The position numbers and the translations under genes are program-made. Below are positions 45,851-55,133 of a stretch of 64,000 nt of DNA, piece by piece; within the stretch, counting starts at the first letter, position 1; each line of letters opens with the position of its first letter. The DNA is from Bacteroidota bacterium. Lineage in GTDB: Bacteria > Bacteroidota > Bacteroidia > Bacteroidales > UBA12077. The notes under the pieces are model-generated. The model had not been told where the DNA came from. It searched no databases and was given only the letters and a program-made list of their open reading frames with translations. The stretch covers positions 181,036 through 245,035 of the forward strand of contig JAHLLG010000006.1 in assembly GCA_020444275.1 (NCBI GenBank), written 5' to 3'.

Positions 45851-46894
45851 TTAATCATGATCTTTTGCGATGCTTCCGTCTTTGGTAAGCAAAATTGCAA
45901 AGGCTCTGGTGCCGGGTATTTCTGATAAAATGATGATTAACATTACGGTAATTGGTACACTTAAAAACATACCAATAATACCCCAAATTGCACCCCAAAA
46001 AGCAAGTCCAAGAATCACAACTAACGGACTTACGTTTAGTGAGTCGCCAGTTAACTTTGGGTCTATGTAATTACCTACAACCAACTGAATAGCACCCACA
46101 ATAATAAGTACCCAAACACCGGGCATTAGCTCGCCGAATTGAAGCATGGCAAAAATAGCAGGGAAAGTTGTTGCTATAAGAGATCCTATTGTCGGGATAT
46201 AATTTAAGATAAAGATTAAAAAAGCCCAAAAAATAGGAGCGTCAACACCTAAAGATAGTAAGGCTATATAGCTTGCAATGCCTGTTAGTATGCTTACCAA
46301 TGTTTTAATTGAAATGTATCTACCGATGGATTTATCCACTTTTGCAAGAATTTCTTCAACATCGTCCTGATCATCTTTCCGAGAATATATTGCATTGATC
46401 TTTTTCGAAAAAAATGGCTCTTCAAGCAATAGGAATAGCGTGTAAATGATAATTAAAAAGGCATCACCAAACAGATCAGTAATTGAATTGAATAATCCGG
46501 AAAGAAGATTGGTGTATTGAAATTCCCCAAAAAATTCCTTTATAGATGTTACTATATCGATATTAAAAGTTGTATTTATGCTTTTGGTTAATGCCGTAAT
46601 GTTTTTCTGATACACAGGAAGATCTTTTGATAATTCCTGAATGTTAACCGTAAGAATTTTAGCTATACCACCTATTATAGCAAATATAACAGCAAATCCT
46701 AATATGTTTAAGATGATATTCGGAACCTTCTCATCAATAAATTTTACTTTATTCAATACATCGCGAATTTCTTTAATAAGAAACCAGAAGATAAGTGCAA
46801 CAACAAATGGCAAGATCAGGTTTTTACCATAGATGAAGATTACCACAACAGCAAAACCAATAAGCAAAGTATTTGTAATTCGTGAAGCTTTCAT
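45851..46894 (-). CDS. AI-2E family transporter
   Basis: 347 residues with about eight transmembrane helices and a central soluble segment (KSINTTFNIDIVTSIKEFFG). The C-terminal half has the family motif pattern in FLIFILNYIPTIGSLIATTFPAIF and PKLTGDSLNVSPLVVILGLAFWGAIWG (the P-x-x-x-G-x-x-L region). The family exports small molecules or ions (AI-2, sodium/proton exchange); substrate cannot be told here. Transcribed alone or with the EamA gene 32 bases upstream. Confidence 0.9.
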   Translation of the reverse strand: MKASRITNTLLIGFAVVVIFIYGKNLILPFVVALIFWFLIKEIRDVLNKVKFIDEKVPNIILNILGFAVIFAIIGGIAKILTVNIQELSKDLPVYQKNITALTKSINTTFNIDIVTSIKEFFGEFQYTNLLSGLFNSITDLFGDAFLIIIYTLFLLLEEPFFSKKINAIYSRKDDQDDVEEILAKVDKSIGRYISIKTLVSILTGIASYIALLSLGVDAPIFWAFLIFILNYIPTIGSLIATTFPAIFAMLQFGELMPGVWVLIIVGAIQLVVGNYIDPKLTGDSLNVSPLVVILGLAFWGAIWGIIGMFLSVPITVMLIIILSEIPGTRAFAILLTKDGSIAKDHD

Positions 46895-46926
46895 GATCGA
46901 TAAATTTAATTCAGCTATAAATTTAC

Positions 46927-47820
46927 TTATTCTTTCATTAAGTTTTTATTTTTTCTTTGCTTGGCAAAGTGAACGGTGTAAATTCCTGCGATTACAATAA
47001 TACCTCCTAGAATCTGCCATATGGTAAGTTCTTCACCAAGCATAATATATGCAATAACACCGGCTAAAACAGGCTGTGCTAGTAGTGTCGGAGCTACCAG
47101 CGATGCAGGCAAATGCCCTTGCGCAAAATTGATTAAGAACCATGCTCCGGCTTGTATCATAACACCCATTATAATGAAAAGTGTCCAAGCTTTGGTGCTG
47201 TAACCCGTAAATTCAATATCCAGAAAAAGTGTGAAAATACCCAGGAAAATGGTTGTAGCTGTGGAGCAGAAAAACAGAAAAGATATAGTATTTAAGTGCC
47301 TTCGACCAATTTGGGTTAAAAGCATAAATCCTGCATAAAATATCCCGGCCAGTAAACCAAAAAACAGACCTTTAAATATGCCATCGGGCTGATAAAGATC
47401 CTGAATCATTAAAAAGGTTACACCGATAAGTGCAATAACTAACCCGATCCAAAAACGGCTGTTTTGTCTCTCTTTAAATAGAAAAAATGCACCAATGCCA
47501 ACCCACAACGGAGCCAAATTACCAACTAGCGTGGGCATTGCTGCATTGGACAACATGATTCCTGTAGCCCAAAAAGCCATATCGATTGCTAAAAACAGAC
47601 CGGCTAATACAGCAACCTGAATACCTTTTATTTTTAGCCGGTCTTTACTTTTTATTCTTGATAGAGTAAAAGGTACAATTAACGTTAGAGTTCCGAAAAC
47701 CAGACGGTAAAAAACCGTTACTGTACCCGGAGCTCCGGAATCTTTAATAAGTACCGGAGAGAATGCAATAAGTATGGTTCCTAATATCAGGAATAGATAT
47801 GATTTTTTGATGTTGTCCAT
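46927..47820 (-). CDS. EamA (DMT) family transporter
   Basis: 297 residues, ten predicted transmembrane helices arranged as two EamA repeats, the second starting near 155 (IFKGLFFGLLAGIFYAGFML). The PTLVGNLAPLWVGIGAFFLF and PTLLAQPVLAGVIAYIMLGE segments are the typical helix-3/4 signatures of each half, ending in a basic tail. Probably exports a metabolite; substrate unknown. Confidence 0.92.
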   Translation of the reverse strand: MDNIKKSYLFLILGTILIAFSPVLIKDSGAPGTVTVFYRLVFGTLTLIVPFTLSRIKSKDRLKIKGIQVAVLAGLFLAIDMAFWATGIMLSNAAMPTLVGNLAPLWVGIGAFFLFKERQNSRFWIGLVIALIGVTFLMIQDLYQPDGIFKGLFFGLLAGIFYAGFMLLTQIGRRHLNTISFLFFCSTATTIFLGIFTLFLDIEFTGYSTKAWTLFIIMGVMIQAGAWFLINFAQGHLPASLVAPTLLAQPVLAGVIAYIMLGEELTIWQILGGIIVIAGIYTVHFAKQRKNKNLMKE

Positions 47821-47888
47821 TGCTCAAATTTTGTGCAAAATAATCAAAAAAACAGGACAAATATGAAATTGGCACAAACATTATTATG

Positions 47889-48251
47889 TTATTTTAAACT
47901 TACATAAAACCAACCTATTACAGATATTAAGGCTAAACCGGATGAGAGCTTATGCATTAAAATCATGGGTTTTAGTACTTCCTCTTTAATGCTTAAGATT
48001 CCTCCTGACACTAGAATTAACAATATAAAAAAGACAGATAAAACAAAAAAAATCCAATGAATTGAACTCATTTCAATGGTTTTGATTAAACCTCTCGATA
48101 AAACAACTGTATATACCATGAAAGCCAGAGCGATAAATTTATGCGAATTAAAAGCCATTGTACTATACGGCTTTCCAAGCTGTGCCAGCCAAACTCCTGA
48201 AATGATTATAGCAATGAAGAGAATGCTGTTGATTATCAGTTTTGTTGTCAT
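47889..48251 (-). CDS. Small four-helix membrane protein
   Basis: 120 residues, four transmembrane helices (about 7-25, 38-52, 63-88 and 100-118). Histidines near the second and fourth helices (AFNSHKFIALAF; ILMHKLSSGLAL) would suit haem ligation in a cytochrome-b-like fold, but no family is recognised. The start codon overlaps the stop of the NmrA-like gene (ATGA), so the two are translationally coupled. Confidence 0.8.
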   Translation of the reverse strand: MTTKLIINSILFIAIIISGVWLAQLGKPYSTMAFNSHKFIALAFMVYTVVLSRGLIKTIEMSSIHWIFFVLSVFFILLILVSGGILSIKEEVLKPMILMHKLSSGLALISVIGWFYVSLK

Positions 48252-49084
48252 GATTTTTTCTTTTGATTTTCAATCCACTGATCCAATGTAATTTCAGGTG
48301 CACCTAAGATTTTATTTGTGTCTTTATTACTTCCGAATTCTCCAACTTTTTCGAAATAACCAAACATGGATGCAGCCATTTTCATCTCTTTTTTGCCCGT
48401 TAAAAAAGCAATGAATTTCATCATTCCAATTGGAATTGAAGAGACATTTTTGATTTCCGGATAAACTGCTTTTGTGTATTTTTCTAATGCATCTTTCATA
48501 AGGAGTCTTTCAGGGCCATAACAATAGAAGATATGGTTGTGGGCCTCGGTTTTTTGAAAAGCTGTTGTTACCATTCGTCCAAAATCTTCAGCTGCAAGCC
48601 AGTGTGAAGGATTTGGCTGTTTGCCAATAAGCATGGCTTTTCCGTTACGAACCATAAGATTTAAAGATTCCATAAACCAAGTCGGTCTAAAAATAACATA
48701 CGGAATTCCACTATTTAGTATAGTTTGTTCAGCTCTGAATTTGTTGTCAGTCATCCAAAACCATCTGTTTTGTTCCGAAACTGATGCGCCCGAAACATAC
48801 CCAATTAATTTGATGTCTTTCTTTTTAGCAACGTTTACAATGGATTCAACAGCATCAGCTTCGTTAACTTTGGATAATGTAATGTATACTGCATCACAAC
48901 CTTCCATCGCTCTTTCAAGATCGGTTTGTACAAACAGATCGCCATTTACAATTTCATAATCTTTTTCATACATAGATGAGTTAACAGTTCTTGAAAACAG
49001 ACGAAGATCAAAACCAAATTCATCTAACTTTTTTACCACAGGTTTGGCAAGCATACCACTTGCACCAATAACTAATATTTTCAT
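48248..49084 (-). CDS. NmrA-like NAD(P)-binding protein
   Basis: 278 residues of the atypical SDR (NmrA/HSCARG) type. The nucleotide-binding turn is ILVIGASGMLAKPVVKKLDE at the N-terminus, followed by the domain's ITLSKVNEADAVE and a PYVIFRPTWFMESL segment. The Tyr-xxx-Lys of classical SDRs is absent, as usual in this group, which contains both redox sensors and reductases. Directly downstream of a Crp/Fnr regulator with a palindrome between the two, so it is a likely regulatory target. Confidence 0.9.
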   Translation of the reverse strand: MKILVIGASGMLAKPVVKKLDEFGFDLRLFSRTVNSSMYEKDYEIVNGDLFVQTDLERAMEGCDAVYITLSKVNEADAVESIVNVAKKKDIKLIGYVSGASVSEQNRWFWMTDNKFRAEQTILNSGIPYVIFRPTWFMESLNLMVRNGKAMLIGKQPNPSHWLAAEDFGRMVTTAFQKTEAHNHIFYCYGPERLLMKDALEKYTKAVYPEIKNVSSIPIGMMKFIAFLTGKKEMKMAASMFGYFEKVGEFGSNKDTNKILGAPEITLDQWIENQKKKS

Positions 49085-49138
49085 AATTTTTACAGTTTAA
49101 ATTTTTTGTAAAGATCAGAAGATTAAGTTAATGGATTG

Positions 49139-49154
49139 TTTGACAATTGTCAAA
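49139..49154 (-). promoter_or_regulatory. FNR-like operator upstream of the NmrA-like gene
   Basis: TTTGACAATTGTCAAA, a perfect 16-base palindrome of the FNR/Crp form TTGAC-N4-GTCAA. It starts 55 bases before the ATG at 49084 and ends 5 bases after the stop codon of the Crp/Fnr-family gene (stop at 49159-49161). A weak -7 box (GATCTTTA, minus strand, 49109-49116) lies about 34 bases from the centre, which would suit class II activation. Confidence 0.65.
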
Positions 49155-49158
49155 AAAA

Positions 49159-49722
49159 TTAGATTTTACTTCGAATTCTGCTTAATGTTGCAATATCTAT
49201 TCCTAAATACGAAGCGATTTGACCAACCGTAGCGCTTCTGCACACCTGTGGGTATTTCTCAAGAAACTTTACATACCTTTCTTTAGCTGAGAGTGTTTGT
49301 AACTCAATAATTCGCTTTTCTTTTTGCCTGTTTTTGAATTCGGATGCAGCGAGTGGAATTTGTTGCCAAACAGGAACAGCTTTTATTAGCTCCTGCATAT
49401 TCTTGTGGGTAAACACGATAAGCTTTGAAGGTTCAATGGTTATGATGTTTTCTTTTGCAGGGATTTGCCGATTAAAGCTTGCACTTGATATAACCAGTGT
49501 TCCCGGAACAAAAAACTGGGTAGTAATTTCATCGCCGTTTTCATTAAAAAAGAAAGTTCTTAATAATCCTGATTCAACCACAGCAATTTTATCCGAAACC
49601 TTACCAGCTTCTAAAAAGTATTGTTTTGCGGTGAGTTCTTCTGAATGAAAAAATGGCTGCGATAATTGCCACTCTTCTTCAGTAAACTTAAAATGTTTTA
49701 TGAGAGACTCTTTAAAATTCAT
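49159..49722 (-). CDS. Crp/Fnr family transcriptional regulator
   Basis: 187 residues. The N-terminal cNMP-type beta-roll (FHSEELTAKQYFLEAGKVSDKI to NGDEITTQFFVPGTLVIS) is followed by a dimerisation helix and a short C-terminal winged helix whose recognition helix contains GIDIATLSRIRSKI. The Ser-Arg pair matches the position that reads TTG in FNR-type sites. It lacks Cys residues for an iron-sulfur cluster. It lies upstream of the NmrA-like gene on the same strand, with a palindrome in the spacer. Confidence 0.92.
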   Translation of the reverse strand: MNFKESLIKHFKFTEEEWQLSQPFFHSEELTAKQYFLEAGKVSDKIAVVESGLLRTFFFNENGDEITTQFFVPGTLVISSASFNRQIPAKENIITIEPSKLIVFTHKNMQELIKAVPVWQQIPLAASEFKNRQKEKRIIELQTLSAKERYVKFLEKYPQVCRSATVGQIASYLGIDIATLSRIRSKI

Positions 49723-49769
49723 CTTTGCTTGTTAACATCGTAAAATTACAAAAATCTAAAAATGAAAAG

Positions 49770-51128
49770 TTATAGTATGATAGAATTCCTCACTTTGGTT
49801 TTTTCAAATTCCGAAATGTCAACACAAAAAAGATCAGGCGATGGTATGATAGAAACTTCATCTTCATAATAACCTCCAAGAATATAGAGCTTATTATTGG
49901 CATAATGTATCTCGGGGTATATTAAATCAAGGCTAATAAAGTATTCATTTAGTTCTCTTGTTTCCAAATTGTATGTATAAAGTCGTTTGTTGTCAAAAAT
50001 GTAAATAAAGTTATTATGATAAGTTAAACCGGGTCTTTTGGTTTCATGAAACAGATTACCTTCCTTTTTCCACTCACCGGTAGTTAAATCAAACGACTCT
50101 ATTTCTTTTAAAGGCTTAATATAAAATCCACCGAACAGGTATATTTTATCATTAACTAATATTCCCTTTGTTTCTTTAGGATTAGGCATTTGATTAAGTT
50201 CATACCAATTTCCGGTTTTTAAATCATATAAATGGGTTTGATTGGAATATTCTTTCTCACCATTTGAGTTCATCTTAGTTGATCCCCCTAGTACAATGAT
50301 ATTATCGTTATAGATACATGATGCAAAATTAACAGCCTGATGAGGATTTGTGTGATCAATTAAAATGGTATCACTCATGATATCATAAACTTCAATTTTA
50401 TCATCGAGATATTCATATACCTGGTTTTTGGATAAACGTTTGCCACCTAACACATAAATTTTGTTATTGTAGAGGTGAATATTATGGTATGCTCTTTTTC
50501 TGAATTCCAGATTCGATCTTTCCCAAATGTTGCTCTCGAGATCATATTTCCATAGGTTTTCACTGTATTCATGCCAATTAAATTCAGAAGATTTTCTTTC
50601 TAATGATTCAATTAAAGATGTTGAGCCACCATAACCAGATTCGAATAAAGTTTCTTTAGCCAAATCTTTTTCTACAGAAAGATCACCGCCTATAACATAA
50701 ATTTTGTTGTCAATAACTAGAGAGCCGAATGAATGAACACCCTTTTTTAAGGATGCCAGCCTTGTATATTTAAGTTTAGGTTTTAGTATTTTACTTGTGG
50801 TTATGGTAACTTCTTTAAGTTTCTGAATATCTTCTGAAAGATATATTTTATGATTTCTCTGTTCGAGTTCATTTATGGTTATTTTTTGTGTAATGTAACC
50901 TACAAAAGAGATATGCAACGTGTCATTAAGGCCAGAAGATATTTTAGTTTTAAAATTGAATTGACCTTTGCTATTTGTGGTAGTTCCTTCTTTTGTAGTT
51001 CTTAGATAGATGTTGACTCCGGTTAAGGGTTCTCCTGTTTTTTGGTCGATTATGGTTCCGGTAACATTTTGAGAAAAAGAGAAATAAGAGCAAAATATGA
51101 ACACAAGAGATAATTTAAGTTTTCTCAT
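49770..51128 (-). CDS. Secreted carboxypeptidase-regulatory-like and kelch repeat protein
   Basis: 452 residues with a signal peptide (cleavage near FSFSQN). Residues about 22-105 are a CarboxypepD_reg-like fold (GTIIDQKTGEPLTGVNIYLR). Then six or so kelch repeats (NKIYVIGGDLSVEKDL, NKIYVLGGKRLS, DNIIVLGGSTKMN, DKIYLFGGFYIKPL, NFIYIFDNKRLYTYN, NKLYILGGYYED) form a beta-propeller to the end. Such proteins may be anchored at the surface. Function unknown. Single gene. Confidence 0.88.
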   Translation of the reverse strand: MRKLKLSLVFIFCSYFSFSQNVTGTIIDQKTGEPLTGVNIYLRTTKEGTTTNSKGQFNFKTKISSGLNDTLHISFVGYITQKITINELEQRNHKIYLSEDIQKLKEVTITTSKILKPKLKYTRLASLKKGVHSFGSLVIDNKIYVIGGDLSVEKDLAKETLFESGYGGSTSLIESLERKSSEFNWHEYSENLWKYDLESNIWERSNLEFRKRAYHNIHLYNNKIYVLGGKRLSKNQVYEYLDDKIEVYDIMSDTILIDHTNPHQAVNFASCIYNDNIIVLGGSTKMNSNGEKEYSNQTHLYDLKTGNWYELNQMPNPKETKGILVNDKIYLFGGFYIKPLKEIESFDLTTGEWKKEGNLFHETKRPGLTYHNNFIYIFDNKRLYTYNLETRELNEYFISLDLIYPEIHYANNKLYILGGYYEDEVSIIPSPDLFCVDISEFEKTKVRNSIIL

Positions 51129-51228
51129 AAAGTGTAATCTTTAAGGTTAATAAAGCTTTATGGCCGTATTGACCTCAAAAATTAAACCAAACACAAGAAA
51201 TTAGAGCAGGAATAATAAATAGTGTATG

Positions 51229-51843
51229 TTAAATATTTGATGACTGCAAAGAAAGCGGATCTCCATGGCCCGGGTAAACTGTAGCTACTAAAAGATTCTT
51301 TAATCTTTCAAGATATCCGGAATTTTCATTTTGAGCATCTTTTTTATGATCATTTAACTCTTCTAGATCGTCGCAGAAAAGTTCTCCGTTCTCGGTTAAA
51401 ATTCCAACCGATTTTGAAATTCCCGGAACATACAAAACGCGCGCGTTTAATCCGTAATCAGACAAGTTAAAACCCTCATCGATAATTAAATCAGGTTCGA
51501 ATTTAATTGCCGATTTAGATCTAAAGATGTTTTTTATTTTTTCTGCTAAACCTTTTGATTTAGGTTCGTTTAATAATTCCCTGTCTAAAATGTGCATGGC
51601 AATATCTGCCTGGTATTTTTCTTTCAGGTAGATATAACGTTTATAATTCGATGAGCTATAGCTTGTAAAAATGATTAGGTTAATATGACTGGAAACGCAA
51701 CCTTTAGTTGATAATACCTCGTGCAGTTTGGTGTAGTTTGTTTTTTTGCCGGTTATAATTAACAGATAACCTTTTATGGTTTCAATTAGATAACAATTGT
51801 TTGCCCCTTTCTCTGATATTATGGTTTGTACAGTTGGTTTCAT
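51229..51843 (-). CDS. Degenerate metallo-beta-lactamase-fold protein
   Basis: 204 residues from the ATG at 51843 (MKPTVQTIISEKGANNCYLI); a TTG at 51867 is less likely. The course of the fold is that of MBL hydrolases: NCYLIETIKGYLLIITG, then LIIFTSYSSSNYKRYIYLK where active enzymes have HxHxDH, LYVPGISKSVGILTENGELF where they have the PGHTPGS turn, and the C-terminal VYPGHGDPLS. Only this last His survives, so zinc hydrolysis is unlikely. It could be a regulatory or binding protein. Confidence 0.65.
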   Translation of the reverse strand: MKPTVQTIISEKGANNCYLIETIKGYLLIITGKKTNYTKLHEVLSTKGCVSSHINLIIFTSYSSSNYKRYIYLKEKYQADIAMHILDRELLNEPKSKGLAEKIKNIFRSKSAIKFEPDLIIDEGFNLSDYGLNARVLYVPGISKSVGILTENGELFCDDLEELNDHKKDAQNENSGYLERLKNLLVATVYPGHGDPLSLQSSNI

Positions 51844-51907
51844 AACGCTGGATTTTGAGATAAACAATGTCTGGATTCTTTTTAAATAAGATTAACATGA
51901 ATTAAAA

Positions 51908-51931
51908 AACCCTGCTAACAAGAGCAGGGTT
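51908..51931 (-). terminator. Terminator of nfo
   Basis: AACCCTGCT (51908-51916) pairs with AGCAGGGTT (51923-51931) around a 6-base loop. On the minus strand it is followed by a T-run (A-run at 51904-51909 on plus), 26 bases past the stop codon. Confidence 0.9.
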
Positions 51932-51957
51932 AAATTGTACTTTAACAAACCAAAGGA

Positions 51958-52800
51958 TCAATCTATAAAACTATATAGTAGCTTAATTTCCTCGGCCCAA
52001 ATGTCCGTTTCGGGTGTTTCTAGAATTAAAGGAATATTATCAATACGAGAATCATTCATTAATAATTTAAATGAACTTTTACCAATAAATCCTTTTCCTA
52101 TACTATTGTGACGATCAACCCGGGTGCCTAATTCTTTTTTAGAGTCGTTGATATGCATTCCTTTGAGGTAGTTAAACCCTATAGTTTTTTCAAATTCGTT
52201 CCAGGCTTTTTTGTATCCTTCTTCTGAACTAAAATCATAACCTGCAGCAAAACCATGAGCTGTATCGATGCAAACCCCAACTCTTGATTTATCTTCAACA
52301 AGATCGATGATAAACTTGAGGTGTTCAAAACTGTACCCTACATTACTTCCTTGCCCTGCAGTATTTTCAATAACGGCAATTACATCCTTGGTTTTATCCA
52401 AAGCAATATTAACCGATTCAGCAATGATTTTCATACATTCTTCCTCGCTTATCTTTTTCAGATGGCTGCCGGGATGAAAATTCAATCGATCTATTCCCAG
52501 TTGCTCACATCGTTGCATCTCGTCTAAAAACGCATTTCTTGATTTTTCCAGATTAGCTTTATCCGGATGCCCTAAATTAATTAAATAACTATCGTGCGGT
52601 AATATAGTTCCTTTTGTGTAACCATATTTTTCGCAGTTCTCTTTAAACTTCTTGATGTTTTCATCGGTTAATGGCTTGGCATTCCACTGCCGTTGATTTT
52701 TAGTGAATAAAGCAAATCCCTTTGCACCAATTTTATGTGCATTAACAGGAGCATTTTCAACTCCTCCTGCTGCACTTACATGTGCTCCAATATATTTCAT
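51958..52800 (-). CDS. nfo: Deoxyribonuclease IV (endonuclease IV)
   Basis: 280 residues, the usual length of this TIM-barrel AP endonuclease. [20 protein letters not shown] at the start contains a zinc-ligand His, [20 protein letters not shown] the His-containing motif, [20 protein letters not shown] the Glu ligand, [20 protein letters not shown] the Asp and His, and [20 protein letters not shown] further ligands. It cuts DNA at abasic sites with three zinc ions. All ligands seem intact. Confidence 0.95.
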   Translation of the reverse strand: MKYIGAHVSAAGGVENAPVNAHKIGAKGFALFTKNQRQWNAKPLTDENIKKFKENCEKYGYTKGTILPHDSYLINLGHPDKANLEKSRNAFLDEMQRCEQLGIDRLNFHPGSHLKKISEEECMKIIAESVNIALDKTKDVIAVIENTAGQGSNVGYSFEHLKFIIDLVEDKSRVGVCIDTAHGFAAGYDFSSEEGYKKAWNEFEKTIGFNYLKGMHINDSKKELGTRVDRHNSIGKGFIGKSSFKLLMNDSRIDNIPLILETPETDIWAEEIKLLYSFID

Positions 52801-52935
52801 ATTCTTTTATTTTTAATTCTGATTACGTAATGTCAAAGATACAAAAAGACGCTATCGAAATAAAAATAAGTTGTCTTGCGTTCTTGATTAAACAATTTTT
52901 CATAACTTGAGTTTACTTTACAGAACGTATTTAAA

Positions 52936-53580
52936 ATGAAACCGATTCGCTGGTTACTATTTATAACAATTATTCTACTTGCATTTTCGTGTTTAAAAGA
53001 TGCTCCCGGTGATTTTGATAATCCTGAATCAACCTGGAATCCTAATTTTTCTTTCCCGGTTGGTTATGCTTCTTTAAAAATGGATGCGGAAAGCGGGTTT
53101 AATACATCTCTTTTAAATGATTTGGATAGTTCCGGCTTACCTGATTGGGTTGATGAAATTGACCTGGCCATGAGCTATACCATGCCTTTCGATTTACAAG
53201 AAATGAGTGACTTTTCAGATGAAATCTTAAGTATTATGTTTCGTTTAAATACCTATAACGGGTTTCCAAATCAGGCTACCGGGCAAATCTATTTTCTGGA
53301 TTTTGCTTATCAAAAGGTTGATTCACTCTTTATAAACGGTCCTCTTACGATGCAGGCAGGTACGGTAGCTGGAGATGGAGAAACAGTAAATACTACGCAC
53401 GATCAAAACGATGTGGTATTTAATCAAGATAAAATTGATGAACTTGCTAATGTCCGTCATATTTTAATTGAAGGTGCCATTCTTAAGATATCGTTAGATA
53501 GTACATTAATTGATTACTACCCAAATTACTCACTAGAACTTCAACTGGGTGTTCAAGCTGAATTAAATATGAGTCTTTAG
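52936..53580 (+). CDS. Lipoprotein of unknown function
   Basis: 214 residues. A signal peptide with lipobox (LLAFSC, Cys near 19) is followed by a hydrophilic mature chain. Alternating beta-strand-like residues, including PNFSFPVGYASLKMDAESGF and IEGAILKISLDSTLIDYYP, suggest an all-beta outer-membrane-anchored protein. No family recognised. It is followed 20 bases later by the DUF5723 gene on the same strand, so the pair may be an operon. Confidence 0.8.
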   Translation: MKPIRWLLFITIILLAFSCLKDAPGDFDNPESTWNPNFSFPVGYASLKMDAESGFNTSLLNDLDSSGLPDWVDEIDLAMSYTMPFDLQEMSDFSDEILSIMFRLNTYNGFPNQATGQIYFLDFAYQKVDSLFINGPLTMQAGTVAGDGETVNTTHDQNDVVFNQDKIDELANVRHILIEGAILKISLDSTLIDYYPNYSLELQLGVQAELNMSL

Positions 53581-53600
53581 AAAGTAATTACTAAAATGAA

Positions 53601-55118
53601 ATGATTAGTAAGCAAAAATCAAGAAACAAAATGTCATTTCCGCAGAAGCGGGAATCTCTCATTCTTATTTTTTGTTTAGCTTTTATCTCTGCTTTTTCCC
53701 AACAAAACAACACCTTCTATTTAATGCATGACGTGCCTCAAACAAATCTTTTGAATCCGGCAGTGCAAATAAATTGTAAGTGGTATGTTGCGTTTCCTGT
53801 TTTAGGTTCAACACAACTTAACTACAGCAATTCAACTTTTTCGTTTAACGAGATTTTTTCTACATCAGATGGCTCAGCCTCGTTAGATATTGGCAGTTTT
53901 TACGATAATATTAAGAAGACAAATCTTATAAGTTCGGAGCTTCATCTTGATCTTATTTCGGTAGGTTATCGATTTAATGATTATTACATCAATTTTAATA
54001 TTGCAGAGAAAATAAATCTGGCGTTGACATATCCCGGTAGTTTAATGGAGTTGGCCTGGAACGGAAACACTCAATTTTTAGGCGAAACGGCCGAGTTTAA
54101 TAATTTACGTACACACTCGGTGTATTACCGGGAGTATTCGCTGGGTGTGTCTAAAGTTTGGGATGCATACAATATTCTAGGTATTCGGGCAAAACTTCTA
54201 TTTGGAAAAGCCAATATCTATTCCGGAAAATCTGAAATGAGTTTATATACAGATCCTAATACATTTAATTTAGATGTTGAGGCTGATATCAACGTGAATA
54301 TATCGGGACCTATTACTATCACTCAAAATAGTGATGGAAAAATCAATGGATCAGAAACAGGAGACATTGATCTTATGGGGGTTTTAATGAATAGCAAAAA
54401 CAAAGGATTTGCCCTTGATCTGGGATGGATCCATAAGTATTCAGAGAAGATAACCTTATCGGCCAGTGTGCTCGATTTAGGGTTTATTCGTTGGAAAAGC
54501 GATGTTAGCAATGTTCAAATTGTTGGTTCGTTTAATTATGCTGGAACCGGATTGGGTTCTAATTTTAACAGTACTGATTATATCACTGAATTAACCGACT
54601 CGGTTGCCGATGCTTTTGACCATAATGTTTCTCAGGATGCCTATTACTCATGGTTGCCAACGCAGATTTATTTGGGTGGTATGTATCAATATAAACCAAA
54701 ACTGGGAATTGGTGCAGTGAGTAGAAATGTCATTTACAGGAATAAATTACACTCATCACTAACTTTATCTGCAAATACAACATTGTGGAATAAACTTTCG
54801 GGAAGTTTAAGCTGGTCGTATTTAAACAATACATATAAAAATGTTGGTTTAGGATTGGCTTGGCATGGCAGAGGGTTACAATTCCATATGGTTAGCGATA
54901 ATGTATTGGGAATTATTAAACCATTAGATGCGCGTAACCTTAATTTGCGATTTGGATTTAGTTTTTTATTCGGATGCCCCAAAAACAAAGAAGAAGAAGA
55001 AAAAATGAGCAATCCTTACAATTCTATGAATACTGGAAATTGTTACTGGGCAAAAAAACTGGATAAGAACTACAAAAAGTTTCTTAAGAAGAAAAAGAAG
55101 AATGAAAAACACAAATAA
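53601..55118 (+). CDS. DUF5723 outer-membrane beta-barrel protein
   Basis: 505 residues with a signal peptide ending near AFSQQ. The mature part starts NTFYLMHDVPQTNLLNPAVQ, the conserved start of this Bacteroidota family, and continues with many alternating strands, as in the PorV/FadL-like barrels. The tail is charged (KKNKEEEEKMSN and KFLKKKKKNEK). An internal ATG at 53631 also gives a good signal peptide (MSFPQKRESLILIFCLAFIS), and the sequence from there overlaps a short interspersed repeat (see findings). It follows a lipoprotein gene by 20 bases. Confidence 0.87.
   Translation: MISKQKSRNKMSFPQKRESLILIFCLAFISAFSQQNNTFYLMHDVPQTNLLNPAVQINCKWYVAFPVLGSTQLNYSNSTFSFNEIFSTSDGSASLDIGSFYDNIKKTNLISSELHLDLISVGYRFNDYYINFNIAEKINLALTYPGSLMELAWNGNTQFLGETAEFNNLRTHSVYYREYSLGVSKVWDAYNILGIRAKLLFGKANIYSGKSEMSLYTDPNTFNLDVEADINVNISGPITITQNSDGKINGSETGDIDLMGVLMNSKNKGFALDLGWIHKYSEKITLSASVLDLGFIRWKSDVSNVQIVGSFNYAGTGLGSNFNSTDYITELTDSVADAFDHNVSQDAYYSWLPTQIYLGGMYQYKPKLGIGAVSRNVIYRNKLHSSLTLSANTTLWNKLSGSLSWSYLNNTYKNVGLGLAWHGRGLQFHMVSDNVLGIIKPLDARNLNLRFGFSFLFGCPKNKEEEEKMSNPYNSMNTGNCYWAKKLDKNYKKFLKKKKKNEKHK
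53633..53657. repeat. GTCATTTCCGC...GCGGGAATCT repeat within the DUF5723 signal peptide
   Basis: GTCATTTCCGCAGAAGCGGG then AATCT matches the widespread GTCATTCCCGC-AA-GCGGGAATC type of repetitive palindrome at most positions. It is translated as SFPQKRES in frame with the gene, so it has become part of the n-region of the signal peptide. Confidence 0.7.
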
Positions 55119-55133
55119 TAATTTATCAATCGG

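Noticed and set aside
47828..47841. ATTTTGTGCAAAAT palindrome upstream of the EamA gene as an operator
   Set aside because: It overlaps the partial -7 box and has no regulator gene beside it; in such AT-rich sequence a 14-base palindrome with simple arms is weak evidence.
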